Source: CAZNLL01 sp964573885 (lineage in GTDB: Bacteria; Desulfobacterota; DSM-4660; Desulfatiglandales; Desulfatiglandaceae). Taken from it: DNA of 21,265 bases. Of the stretch, positions 13,689-21,180 are shown piece after piece. The DNA is taken from assembly GCA_964573885.1 (NCBI GenBank), contig CAZNLL010000065.1:1-21265 (forward strand), in the 5' to 3' direction. The notes under the pieces were generated by a model, which was not told the DNA's origin, ran no database searches, and saw only the letters and a program-made list of their open reading frames with translations. The translations under genes were made by a program, and so were the position numbers. How positions within the stretch are numbered: position 1 is the stretch's first letter; each line of letters begins with the position of its first letter.

Positions 13689-14126
13689 ATGAAAGTTGTA
13701 ATCACCTCCGAGGGCTCCACCATGGAAGACGCCCTGGATCCCCGCTTTGGGCGATGCCGGACATTTCTTCTGGTGGATACGGAGAAAAATGGTGCCCGAC
13801 CGGTTCCCAATGATGCTATGATGGAGCCGGGAGGAGCCGGAATACAGGCCGCAAAAACGGTTGTTGATCTGGGGGCGGAGGCGGTTATTACGGGTCAGCT
13901 CGGACCCAAGGCGTCCCAGGCCCTTTCAGCCGCAGGAATTCCCGTGTATGTGAACGCCTCCGGCACCGGCCGCCAGGCACTGGAGGCCTTTAAACAAGGC
14001 CGGCTGAAGCTTTTCCAGGAAACCGCGCCAGGTACGGGTACAGGACCGGGTATGGGTCGTGGTCGTGGCATGGGCGGCGGCCGGGGCATGGGCCGAGGCC
14101 GGGGTGGCCGTGGCAGGGGAGCGTGA
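13689..14126 (+). CDS. NifX/NifB-type dinitrogenase cofactor-binding family protein with Gly/Arg-rich tail
   Basis: A 145-residue protein of the dinitrogenase iron-molybdenum cofactor family (MTH1175-like). Residues 1-110 carry the family pattern: EGSTMEDALDPRFGRCRTFLLVD, the GGAGIQAAKTVVDLGAEAVITGQ stretch, and GIPVYVNASGTGRQALEAFKQGRL. Free-standing members occur in many anaerobes without nitrogenase; a metal-cluster carrier role is only inferred. Residues about 113-145 are an unusual tail made almost wholly of Gly, Arg and Met (GMGRGRGMGGG and similar), low-complexity and strongly basic. The ATG at 13689 follows AAAGGAG by five bases; an in-frame ATG at 13647 lacks a site. It precedes the GAF gene by 17 bases and is probably co-transcribed with the hydrogenase genes. 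Confidence 0.85.
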   Translation: MKVVITSEGSTMEDALDPRFGRCRTFLLVDTEKNGARPVPNDAMMEPGGAGIQAAKTVVDLGAEAVITGQLGPKASQALSAAGIPVYVNASGTGRQALEAFKQGRLKLFQETAPGTGTGPGMGRGRGMGGGRGMGRGRGGRGRGA

Positions 14127-14143
14127 TTTGAGGAGGGATACCC

Positions 14144-15196
14144 ATGGAAGAGATCCAGACCCAGTACCGTGATGGTCTATGTCAGCTGTGCAGCGAGATA
14201 GCCTGCACCCTTAATCTGGATGAGGCCCTTCGATCCATCCTGCAATCCGTGCACAGTTGTATTGATGTGGATGCCTCTTCCGTGCTTCTCTTAGACCCTT
14301 CTCACCAGACCCTGTCTGTCGGCGCCGCCCGAAAGCTTTCTGAGGACTATATGGAGCGTGGTCCCGTACATTTGGATGAGGACCCGGTGAGTGCCGAGGT
14401 TCTCCGTGATAAGGTGGTGATCTTAGAAGATATGCCGGGTCACCCGGCCTATAAAGGCCTCGCCGAATCCGAGGGACTCAGGTCAGGTCTGGCTACCCCT
14501 CTCAAGTCACGGGGCCATCCCGTGGGCACCTTGTGGGTCTTTTCAAGAAAGGCCCGCCGGTTCTCGGATGAAGAGACGAGCTATCTCAAGACCATCGCGG
14601 CCCAGGCCGGGGTTGCTTTGGCCAATGCCAGGCTTCACCAGAACCTCCATATCATTTCCCAGGTGGGCCGGGCGGTGACATCCCACCTGGAATTCAAGGA
14701 TGTTTTGCGCCTTATTGTTGAAAACGGCAGCGAGCTCTTTTATGCGAAAGGGGCTTCCGTGTTTTTGAGAAACCTCCAGCAGAACACCCTGGAGCTTAAG
14801 GTTTCTCATGGTCTTGGAGCGGGCTTCTTCGAAGAGGAAATCCTGCCCATCAAAGAGTCCCTCAAGGAATGCCTGGGGCAGATGGTGGTGGTCTCAGATA
14901 TCTCCAAAGATCAGGTCTCCAGCTTTCTGGAAAACCTGTCTGCAGAGGGGGTCCACAGCGTGATCTGTACTCCGCTGAAGGTGGGGGAAAAAACTATCGG
15001 TCTTTTGCGGCTGTATTTGGATCACATCAGAGATTTTTCTGAAGAAGACCAAACGCTTCTTGAGATCCTCGCTGATTTCAGTGCCATCGCCATTGAAAAT
15101 GCCCGGCTTTATCATCACGTGAAACGAGACTACGAAGATCTGACCAAGGATGTATGGGATTGGTACGACTGGGGGGAAAGGCCCCCCAAAATCTAA
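14144..15196 (+). CDS. Double GAF-domain protein
   Basis: A 350-residue soluble protein with two GAF domains, about residues 20-165 (LDEALRSILQSVHSCIDVDASSVLLLD ... GLATPLKSRGHPVGTLWVF) and 180-330 (LEFKDVLRLIVENGSELFYAKGASVFL ... VICTPLKVGEKTIGLLRLY). GAF domains bind small molecules, haem or metal clusters; the ligand here is unknown. No kinase, cyclase or DNA-binding output follows, so it should act by protein contact. The C-terminus ends in a short tail with VWDWYDWGERPP. GAGGAGGG seven bases before the ATG is a strong ribosome site. It sits 17 bases after the NifX-like gene and 63 before hydB, so a redox- or gas-sensing role for the hydrogenase operon is a reasonable inference, not a demonstrated one. 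Confidence 0.85.
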   Translation: MEEIQTQYRDGLCQLCSEIACTLNLDEALRSILQSVHSCIDVDASSVLLLDPSHQTLSVGAARKLSEDYMERGPVHLDEDPVSAEVLRDKVVILEDMPGHPAYKGLAESEGLRSGLATPLKSRGHPVGTLWVFSRKARRFSDEETSYLKTIAAQAGVALANARLHQNLHIISQVGRAVTSHLEFKDVLRLIVENGSELFYAKGASVFLRNLQQNTLELKVSHGLGAGFFEEEILPIKESLKECLGQMVVVSDISKDQVSSFLENLSAEGVHSVICTPLKVGEKTIGLLRLYLDHIRDFSEEDQTLLEILADFSAIAIENARLYHHVKRDYEDLTKDVWDWYDWGERPPKI

Positions 15197-15259
15197 ACCA
15201 AGGAACGGCCTTTTGACTTCCGCCGCCGCCTGTCCTTCGAGGAGCGCCCCTAGAACTTT

Positions 15260-16312
15260 ATGGCCGGTAAATTCCCCATAGAATATGGCACGTACGTCAT
15301 TGAAAAAGATCGTCTTTTCCCCTGGCTGGAGGACCTTCGCCGTGAATACACACTGATAGGCCCTGTTACGGAGGAGGAAGGGCCCGTTTTTAGGGAAGTC
15401 GCTTCCCCCGATGAGCTCACTTTGGACTACGGGCTCTCCATGATGGGCCCTCAGACTCATCTTTATCATCTCACTGAAAAGATATGCACCATCTATAAGG
15501 ATCCAAAAGGCTTCAGGGTGGAAAGCTTGGAGAGCACGCCTCCCCAGGTCCTTCTGGGGGTCCATGCCTGCGACCTCCATGCCATCCTTATCCTGGACAA
15601 GGTCTTTTTACAATCCGGGTTTGAAGACCGCAATTACAGACTGTGGAGAAATAACACCGTCCTCATCGGCTACCACTGCACCCGGGTGGGTCCTCAATGC
15701 TTTTGTGCTTCCATGGGAACCGGGCCTCTTTTCGAGCCCAAGGAGGGCTATGATTTCCTATTGACGGACCTTGGGGGTGTCTACCTCACTGAGACTCTCG
15801 GAGAGCGTGCACAACGGCTCATCTCATCTCTCCGGCCTCAAAAAGCCGAGGGAACCCATTTTCATAAAAAGGAGGAGCTGGCCTCTAACTTGCTCACCCA
15901 ATTCCAGAAGCAGATAGATACCCAAGGCCTCCCTGAGACCATTCTCCAAAACCAGGATCATCCCGCATGGGAACGCACCGCGGAGGACCGCTGCCTGGGA
16001 TGCACCAATTGCACCATGGTTTGCCCGACCTGTTTTTGTTACGACATCAAGGATCACATGAGTTTTGACCTCAAAGAGTGTGACCGGGTCCGATACAAGG
16101 ATTCGTGCCAGGAATTACATTTTTCCGAAGTCCACGGCGGGAATTTTCGGCAAACCCGGCGGGCCCGGCTCCGCCAGTTCGTCACCCACAAGCTGGCCAC
16201 CTGGTGGGAGCAGTTCGGGTGTTTCGGGTGCACGGGGTGCGGGAGATGCATGACCTGGTGTCCCACAAAAATTGATCTGACCGAAATCGCCAAAGAGATT
16301 ATGAGGGGGTAA
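15260..16312 (+). CDS. hydB: Group 3b [NiFe] hydrogenase/sulfhydrogenase beta subunit (iron-sulfur)
   Basis: The electron-transfer beta subunit of cytoplasmic NADP-linked sulfhydrogenase, also related to anaerobic sulfite reductase subunit A. The 350 residues hold a central module with LLGVHACDLHAILILD (98-113) and CTRVGPQCFCASMGTGP (140-156). Two ferredoxin-type [4Fe-4S] motifs follow: C245, C248, C251, C255 in CLGCTNCTMVCP, and C324, C327, C330, C334 in CTGCGRCMTWCP; the latter has a further Cys at 321. It passes electrons between the flavin subunit and the hydrogenase small subunit. The start ATG follows an in-frame TAG; its ribosome site is poor (GGAG 15 bases upstream), suggesting translation lower than or coupled to neighbours. 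Downstream hydG begins two bases after the stop. Confidence 0.9.
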   Translation: MAGKFPIEYGTYVIEKDRLFPWLEDLRREYTLIGPVTEEEGPVFREVASPDELTLDYGLSMMGPQTHLYHLTEKICTIYKDPKGFRVESLESTPPQVLLGVHACDLHAILILDKVFLQSGFEDRNYRLWRNNTVLIGYHCTRVGPQCFCASMGTGPLFEPKEGYDFLLTDLGGVYLTETLGERAQRLISSLRPQKAEGTHFHKKEELASNLLTQFQKQIDTQGLPETILQNQDHPAWERTAEDRCLGCTNCTMVCPTCFCYDIKDHMSFDLKECDRVRYKDSCQELHFSEVHGGNFRQTRRARLRQFVTHKLATWWEQFGCFGCTGCGRCMTWCPTKIDLTEIAKEIMRG

Positions 16313-16314
16313 AT

Positions 16315-17145
16315 GTGGAAAACGTGGATTATAGAATCGCCAGCCTGGTTGAGGTGCTCCCCGAAACCCCGGATGTAAACACATACATATTCAGGCTGGA
16401 ACAAGAATCCGAATTCCATTTCTCCCCAGGCCAGTTCAATATGATCGGGTTTCCGGGTGTGGAAGAGGCCCCGATCTCCATGAGTTCGCCGGCTCAACCC
16501 CACAACAATCTTTTTTCCCATACCATCCGTTGCGTAGGCAATGTCACTTCCCTGGTGGCGGCCATGGATAGAGAACAAAAAATATTGGTCAGGGGACCCT
16601 TGGGGCGGGGCTGGCCTATAGAAGAAATCGAGGGCAAGGATCTTCTCCTTGTGGCCGGTGGTATCGGGCTCGCACCCTTGAGGTCTCTTCTCCTCTATTC
16701 CCTGGCCATACGGGAAAAGCTGAACAAACTTATCCTGGTCTACGGCGCCAAATCGCCCCCCAATATCATCCACCAAAAGGACCTGGCCCTGTGGGAGGGA
16801 CAGGAGGAGGTGGAGACCATTTACTGTGTGGACAAAGCCGGTGAAGAGGAATGCCCCCTGGACATCCATGAAGGCCTGGTAACCCAATTTCTGGAAGGAC
16901 TGGGACTCACAAAGACCAACACCGTGGCTTGTTTGTGCGGACCTGAGGTCATGATGCGGTTTGTGGCCAGGAAACTGCTCCAGGAAGGGTATCCGGCCAA
17001 CCGTATCTACCTGAGCATGGAAAGGCGCATGCGTTGCGGCACGGCCCATTGCGGCCATTGCCAGATCGGCGCCAGGTTTGTCTGCCGGGACGGGCCTGTT
17101 TTTTCGTATCCGGACATAGCCCGTTTTGCCGATGCGGTGCTGTAG
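16315..17145 (+). CDS. hydG: Group 3b [NiFe] hydrogenase/sulfhydrogenase gamma subunit (FAD, NAD(P)H)
   Basis: The 276-residue flavin subunit exchanging electrons with NAD(P)(H); related to dihydroorotate dehydrogenase electron-transfer subunit and AsrB. A ferredoxin-reductase FAD barrel occupies about 5-100 (FSPGQFNMIGFPG, APISMSS). The nucleotide domain has LLVAGGIGLAPLRSLL (111-126), VYGAKSP and CGPEVMM. A C-terminal [2Fe-2S] site uses C241, C246, C249 and C257 (CGTAHCGHCQIG ... VCRDGPVF). The start is GTG at 16315, five bases after GAGGGGG; the stop of hydB and this start are nearly fused, indicating coupled translation. Choice of NADP over NAD rests on family knowledge. Unlike the tight hydB/hydG and hydD/hydA junctions, 358 bases separate it from hydD. 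Confidence 0.9.
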   Translation: MENVDYRIASLVEVLPETPDVNTYIFRLEQESEFHFSPGQFNMIGFPGVEEAPISMSSPAQPHNNLFSHTIRCVGNVTSLVAAMDREQKILVRGPLGRGWPIEEIEGKDLLLVAGGIGLAPLRSLLLYSLAIREKLNKLILVYGAKSPPNIIHQKDLALWEGQEEVETIYCVDKAGEEECPLDIHEGLVTQFLEGLGLTKTNTVACLCGPEVMMRFVARKLLQEGYPANRIYLSMERRMRCGTAHCGHCQIGARFVCRDGPVFSYPDIARFADAVL

Positions 17146-17163
17146 GGGATGTGGGGACGGAAA

Positions 17164-17192
17164 GTGATCAGTCAACAGTCAACAGTGATCAG
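17164..17192. repeat. Heptamer array TGATCAG/AGTCAAC inside the hydrogenase gap
   Basis: Period-7 units GTGATCA, GTCAACA, GTCAACA, GTGATCA lie just after the hydG stop. AGTCAAC is a variant of the TGATCAG unit found in the left half of the window. A trace of the GGGATGTGGGG family precedes it. Confidence 0.6.
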
Positions 17193-17220
17193 GACGGCTC
17201 AACGCGTCTAGAATTCAAAA

Positions 17221-17430
17221 ATTCTATTTAACCGCCCGGGTCCGTATAACGGACCCTTGATTACAGGGACGTTTTTCCGCCGGGGGATGGGTCTTCGCTC
17301 TTCGATCTACGACCCACACGCCTTCCCCGGCGGAAATAAATCCTGGGTGTGGATGGAGAGAGTTGCCAAGGCCGTGGAGATAGCTTCACTTATGGAATTT
17401 TATGGCACGGCCTTTTTGGGATCAAACCGG
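17221..17430 (+). repeat. Structured dispersed element, copy 2 (within the hyd operon)
   Basis: Hairpin 1 pairs GGGTCCGT (17238-17245) with ACGGACCC (17249-17256). The linker TTGATTACAGGGAC follows at 17257-17270. Hairpin 2 pairs 17274-17285 with 17325-17336 over 12 bp (TTTCCGCCGGGG and complement) and encloses an inner GGGTC/GACCC pair. In the 3' part AAGGCCGT (17368-17375) pairs with ACGGCCTT (17407-17414) and is followed by T residues to 17417, a weak terminator-like signal. A reading frame of 73 codons runs through here but is not supported as a gene. With the heptamers it fills the 358-base gap; nothing else is seen. Confidence 0.6.
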
Positions 17431-17503
17431 GAGCTCCGCCGCCCTCGCACATCGCACATCACGGCGTTCGCGCCCTGAATCCTGAGCTTTTTGGAGCAAA
17501 CAG

Positions 17504-18280
17504 ATGACAAAATTTCGTCTGGGTGTATTCAAGTACAGTTGCTGCTCGGGGTGTGAGTTTCAACTTCTCTATTTTCAGAAACACATCACCGACATGTTCG
17601 AAAACCTGGAGGTGGTCTTTTTTAAGATGGCCCAAAGCGGCGGAGAGGAAACCGGCCCCTTTGATCTGGCCCTCATCGAAGGCGCTATCACCCAGGCTGA
17701 GCAGGCCGATCAGCTCAAAAGGATCCGGGCGAACAGCAAATGGCTTTTTCCCATAGGTTCTTGCGCCGTGAACGGCGGGGTGCCGGCCATCAAGAATCAC
17801 ACTATAGAGTTGGAAATGGAGCAAAGGGTTTATGAAAACGTCTCTCCCCTCCATTCCATGAAGGCCCAGTCAGTGGATGCCTTTGTCCCGGTGGACGGAT
17901 ATATCAAAGGTTGTCCCATTGGCCAGAAGGACCTTGTGGAACCGGTTATATCTCTGCTTCTGGGCAAGAAGCCCCGGTTTTTAAATCATTCTGTTTGTGT
18001 GGAATGCAAGTTGAAAGGAAACCCCTGTATCCTTGTGACCCGGAACCTGCCGTGCATGGGGCCTGTAACCAACGCCGGGTGCGGGGCCTTGTGCCCCAGC
18101 TACGGCCGGGCCTGTTTCGGTTGCTGGGGCCCCATGGAAGATGCCAATGCCCAGGCCCTTGCCCGCCGGTTCGAAAGAATGGGTTTAAGTCCCCAGGAGA
18201 TTTTTTGCAGATTTACACAGTATGCCTCGGCCAAGGCCGAGTTCAGAAGGGGTGCGGAACGCTATGGGCAAGTGGATTAA
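17504..18280 (+). CDS. hydD: Group 3b [NiFe] hydrogenase delta (small) subunit
   Basis: The 258-residue small subunit carries the iron-sulfur relay next to the NiFe site. Proximal-cluster ligands are visible in CCSGC (13-17), GSC (C87) and GCP (C137). A Cys-rich C-terminal part (C165, C168, C175, C184, C193, C197, C204, C207) would hold the further clusters, with CVECKLKGNPC and the CGALCPSYGRACFGCWG motif. No Tat signal is present, so the enzyme is cytoplasmic. TTTGGAGC eight bases before the ATG is an acceptable ribosome site. The gene's last 17 bases overlap hydA. Because it follows a 358-base repeat-bearing gap, hydDA may need its own promoter; none is obvious in the repeat. Confidence 0.93.
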   Translation: MTKFRLGVFKYSCCSGCEFQLLYFQKHITDMFENLEVVFFKMAQSGGEETGPFDLALIEGAITQAEQADQLKRIRANSKWLFPIGSCAVNGGVPAIKNHTIELEMEQRVYENVSPLHSMKAQSVDAFVPVDGYIKGCPIGQKDLVEPVISLLLGKKPRFLNHSVCVECKLKGNPCILVTRNLPCMGPVTNAGCGALCPSYGRACFGCWGPMEDANAQALARRFERMGLSPQEIFCRFTQYASAKAEFRRGAERYGQVD

Positions 18281-19535
18281 ACCTCACAACATCCAGGTAG
18301 ACTACCTTTCCCGGGTGGAGGGCGAAGCCTCCCTCGTCGTGAAGGTAGAAAGTGAAGATGTGAAGGACATCAAGCTCAAGATATTCGAACCCCCTCGTTT
18401 TTTCGAAGGTTTCCTGGTCGGCCGAAGATTTGACGAGGTGGGGGACATCGTCTCCCGCATCTGCGGTATTTGCCCTATTTCTCACATGACCACCGCCTTG
18501 CAGGCATTGGAAGACGCCATGGGCGTTGTCCCCAGTGTTCAAACCCGGCAGCTTCGCCGCTTGATGTGCCTGTCCCAAATCGTGGCCAGTCACGTGGCCC
18601 ATCTTTACATGTTTGCCCTGCCCGATTATTTCGGTTATCCGGGGTTTTTGCCCATGATGTCCCAATTTGAAGAAGAAACCAAGGGCTTCCTGAAAATGAA
18701 GGAAGCGGTCAACAGGATCGGAGAAGTCATCGGAGGCAGGGCCCTGCACCCGATTTCCATGGTTGTGGGCGGTTTCACTAAAATCCCGGCCAGAGATGAT
18801 TTGGACTCCCTGGCTGAAGGGATCAAGCGTATCCTGCCCCTGGCCCGGCGCACCTTTCATCTTATAAGTGGCCTTTCTTTTCCCGACCTGGAAACCGATA
18901 CCGAGTACATGGCGGTACGAAAAGACGGGGAATTTGCGGTGAATGAGGGCAACCTCGTTTCCACAAAGGGGTTGGATCTGCAGATCCATGAATATTTGTC
19001 TTATTTCCATGAAAAACAGGAATCCTATGCCATGGCCAAGAAATCCTTTACCAGGCAGGGCACGCCTTTTATGGTGGGCGCCCTGGCCCGCATGAACCTC
19101 AAGTTCCATCAGTATCACCAGGACACCAAAAGCCTGGCCGCTGAAAAGGGAATATCTCCGCCAAGTACCAACCCTTTCCACAACAACCTGGCCCAGGCCC
19201 TGGAGGTCCACGACGGCCTCCTGGAATGCCTTCGCCTGCTCTCCAGCCTGAAACCTGAAAGGGAAGCCCCTTCCTTTAAGATTCAGGAGGGCGAAGGAAC
19301 GGCCATCACAGAAGCGCCCCGGGGTCTGCTCGTGCATTACTACCAGGTCAACAAGAAGGGATTTGTGGAAAAGGCTAACCTTGTCACTCCTACCTCTCAC
19401 AATTTTGCCAAAATGGAAGAAGACCTGAGGCTGCTGGTAGAGCGTTTTGCCGGGGACAGCGGGCCTGATCTTCGAATGAAATGCGAGCAGCTGATCCGGG
19501 CCTATGACCCCTGTTTTTCCTGCTCGGTTCACTGA
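18264..19535 (+). CDS. hydA: Group 3b [NiFe] hydrogenase alpha (large) subunit, no C-terminal extension
   Basis: The catalytic subunit, 423 residues, reducing protons or oxidising H2 (and reducing sulfur or polysulfide in characterised relatives). The NiFe ligands are complete: C67 and C70 in SRICGICPISH, and C417 and C420 in DPCFSCSVH. The conserved RVEGE near residue 17 is present. The start ATG at 18264 overlaps hydD by 17 bases and gives MGKWIKPHNIQVDYLSRVEGE-like family N-terminus; the frame extends upstream but only inside hydD. Oddly, the stop codon follows directly after the motif His423. Most large subunits have a short tail removed by a specific protease after nickel insertion, and no protease gene follows here. 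Confidence 0.94.
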   Translation: MGKWIKPHNIQVDYLSRVEGEASLVVKVESEDVKDIKLKIFEPPRFFEGFLVGRRFDEVGDIVSRICGICPISHMTTALQALEDAMGVVPSVQTRQLRRLMCLSQIVASHVAHLYMFALPDYFGYPGFLPMMSQFEEETKGFLKMKEAVNRIGEVIGGRALHPISMVVGGFTKIPARDDLDSLAEGIKRILPLARRTFHLISGLSFPDLETDTEYMAVRKDGEFAVNEGNLVSTKGLDLQIHEYLSYFHEKQESYAMAKKSFTRQGTPFMVGALARMNLKFHQYHQDTKSLAAEKGISPPSTNPFHNNLAQALEVHDGLLECLRLLSSLKPEREAPSFKIQEGEGTAITEAPRGLLVHYYQVNKKGFVEKANLVTPTSHNFAKMEEDLRLLVERFAGDSGPDLRMKCEQLIRAYDPCFSCSVH

Positions 19536-19581
19536 ACCGAATTTGTAGGCTTTTTCAACAAGGTCCACACTGGTCTTGATT

Positions 19582-19661
19582 CAGCCCTGCCTCAAATACA
19601 TGGTTCACCCCATTGTTCACTGATGATTTTAAAAATTATTCTGAAATGAGACGCAGGGCTG
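19582..19661. promoter_or_regulatory. 9-bp inverted repeat around a possible promoter
   Basis: CAGCCCTGC (19582-19590) and GCAGGGCTG (19653-19661) are perfect inverted copies 62 bases apart. Between them TTGTTC (19613-19618) and TATTCT (19637-19642) lie 18 bases apart, a weak promoter match for the membrane protein downstream. It could be an operator or an RNA stem. Confidence 0.25.
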
Positions 19662-19717
19662 TCCATTTTCTGTGGGCAGCGCCAATGAAAAACCAATGGC
19701 ATATAAAGGAGTAACAG

Positions 19718-20116
19718 ATGTTCTATCTTATTTTCATATTGGTCTTTGCCCTGATTCTAAGCATGATTTTAAGCTGGGGTCTTGGATGGCGGCACCCGGC
19801 AAGGAGTGACCCTGCAGGCGTTTCCTTCCTCTTTTTGTTCCTGATTCTGCTCTTTACCATGTGGGCGGGTAGTGTCTGGATTAGGCCCTGGGGCCCCATG
19901 ATTTACAACACACCATGGCTGGAAATCCTGCTTATCGGTTTATTTGTTTCCCTGTTGATATTGGCGGTGGCAGCGCCGATCAGAAGGGGGCGCACCCCGT
20001 CGGAGCCTGAAGCGGAAACCACGGAAGAGGCCGTAGCGGCAACGGCCTTCGGCCTATTTTTCTGGATCTTGATCCTGGGTCTGCTGATCGGGATGATTAT
20101 CAGCTACTTGATATAA
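19718..20116 (+). CDS. Small four-TM membrane protein, unknown function
   Basis: A 132-residue hydrophobic protein with four predicted membrane helices at about 2-20, 35-56, 67-87 and 107-131. Helices 1 and 2 are joined by a short basic loop (GWRHPARSDP); helices 3 and 4 by an Arg then Glu/Thr-rich loop (RRGRTPSEPEAETTEEA). No enzymatic motif or cysteine pair is visible and I do not recognise a family. AAAGGAG about seven bases before the ATG gives a strong start. It is convergent with the PRC-barrel gene, only 28 bases away, and separated from hydA by 182 bases, so it is probably its own transcription unit. Confidence 0.75.
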   Translation: MFYLIFILVFALILSMILSWGLGWRHPARSDPAGVSFLFLFLILLFTMWAGSVWIRPWGPMIYNTPWLEILLIGLFVSLLILAVAAPIRRGRTPSEPEAETTEEAVAATAFGLFFWILILGLLIGMIISYLI

Positions 20117-20144
20117 GCCTTGTCCCTTGCCTGCTCCCTGGACC

Positions 20145-20897
20145 TTAATCTTTTTCCCAGTAATGGGGGCGGCCGTAATAGTCGTAAAGGACCACCTCAT
20201 ATTCGCGGTTGATGGGCGTGGAGGGATCATACTTGGGACTGTTTTTGACTTCTTCCTGGGTGACATCCACCTCCACTTCCCTATCCAGCCAGCTCACGGC
20301 CTTTATCCAGCCTGTTGAGACCAGGACCTTCCGGCCCGGCAACCAGTTCCTGGTATCCACCACCATATAGCGCAGCGCCCATGATTCGTCATCAACGATC
20401 AAATCCTCAAGATGGCCTATTTCGCCGTCACGACTCTTAATATGGTAGCCCCTCACCTCTTTCTCGGAACGCAAATGGGTCTCCTCAGGGACGGGCTTTT
20501 CCTTTTCCAATTCTTCCCGTGCCTTGGTATAGACCTCCGTAGGGTAACTGTCAAAGCCCCACAGGCTTTCTCCGGTCCAGTAATAGGGCCACCCATAGAA
20601 ATCGAACCACACCTTTTCATATTGCCGCGAAACCGGCGCATCCTCATCCAGGGGCGGGCTCTCCTTAATCTGTTCCTTGGTCATCTTGACGGGAAAGCGG
20701 TGGGTCAGCCAGTCCGGCTCACCCAAGGCAATCGGAGAAATCAGCACTTTTCGTCCGGGGAGCCATTTCCTTGTATCCGCCACCATATACCGAATGGCCC
20801 ACTTTTGGTCGTCAAAGAGGAAATCCTTGCATTCCCCGATCTCGCCGTCCTCTGCATAAAGGACATATGATCTCAATTCATTGACGCTTCGTAACAT
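20145..20897 (-). CDS. Tandem PRC-barrel domain protein
   Basis: A 250-residue soluble protein made of two PRC-barrel-type repeats, about 1-110 and 140-248. The halves align closely: DGEIGECKDFLFDDQKWAIR with DGEIGHLEDLIVDDESWALR, then YMVADTRKWLPGRKVLIS with YMVVDTRNWLPGRKVLVS, and FDFYGWPYYW with YDYYGRPHYW. Each half ends in that aromatic YG-x-P-x-YW motif. A charged linker near 118-142 joins them. PRC barrels occur in photosynthetic reaction-centre H subunits and in many stress or RNA-related proteins; free-standing bacterial ones like this have no settled function. AGGAGG seven bases ahead of the ATG marks the start. The A/T-rich sequence upstream (20898-21030) shows no gene. Confidence 0.88.
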   Translation of the reverse strand: MLRSVNELRSYVLYAEDGEIGECKDFLFDDQKWAIRYMVADTRKWLPGRKVLISPIALGEPDWLTHRFPVKMTKEQIKESPPLDEDAPVSRQYEKVWFDFYGWPYYWTGESLWGFDSYPTEVYTKAREELEKEKPVPEETHLRSEKEVRGYHIKSRDGEIGHLEDLIVDDESWALRYMVVDTRNWLPGRKVLVSTGWIKAVSWLDREVEVDVTQEEVKNSPKYDPSTPINREYEVVLYDYYGRPHYWEKD

Positions 20898-21036
20898 TCT
20901 GGAACCTCCTTTCCGGAAACAAAAAAACGCATTTACCTTAATGATATCGCATTTTTTAAGACTTTAAATGGGTCCCATCCTGTATAAGGGGCTAAATTAA
21001 ACAGTATCTAAGGGATACCGGTCTCCCGGCCCGGAA

Positions 21037-21054
21037 ATACAGGAATGACCCCAT
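21037..21054. repeat. 18-base word, second copy
   Basis: Identical to 13087-13104 (ATACAGGAATGACCCCAT). It lies in the 368-base non-coding right end of the window, which otherwise holds an A/T-rich stretch upstream of the PRC-barrel gene, a nonamer array and the third structured element. Confidence 0.45.
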
Positions 21055-21094
21055 TTAACTATGAATGCCTTCATGTGAATATGGGATGTGGGTT

Positions 21095-21180
21095 AAGAAC
21101 GTTAGGTTCGTTATGATCGTTAGGATGGTGAAAGAGTCTAAGGGGTCAACGTGTCAACGAGTCGTTCGTTCATTTCGTTG
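21095..21180. repeat. Degenerate 9-base tandem array, second copy
   Basis: Units GAACGTTAG, GTTCGTTAT, GATCGTTAG, GATGGTGAA repeat with a period of nine from about 21098. GTCAACG-type units and a segment GTTCGTTCATTTCGTTGG (21166-21181 and on) follow; the latter also precedes copy 1 of the structured element at 522-539. Confidence 0.55.

Noticed and set aside
15260..17145. Anaerobic sulfite reductase AsrAB
   Set aside because: The two genes resemble AsrA and AsrB, but they are followed by hydrogenase small and large subunits in the hydBGDA order, and no AsrC is present.
17257..17478. 73-codon reading frame through structured copy 2, with a peptide (KAVEIASLMEFYGTAF) partly mirrored in copy 1
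   Set aside because: The matching frame in copy 1 has a stop, there is no ribosome site, and the region is better explained by hairpins. A decayed coding part of a mobile element remains possible.
19548..19566. TAGGCTTTTTCAACAAGG as a terminator of hydA
   Set aside because: It has only a short, poor inverted repeat and the T-run lies in the middle of it.
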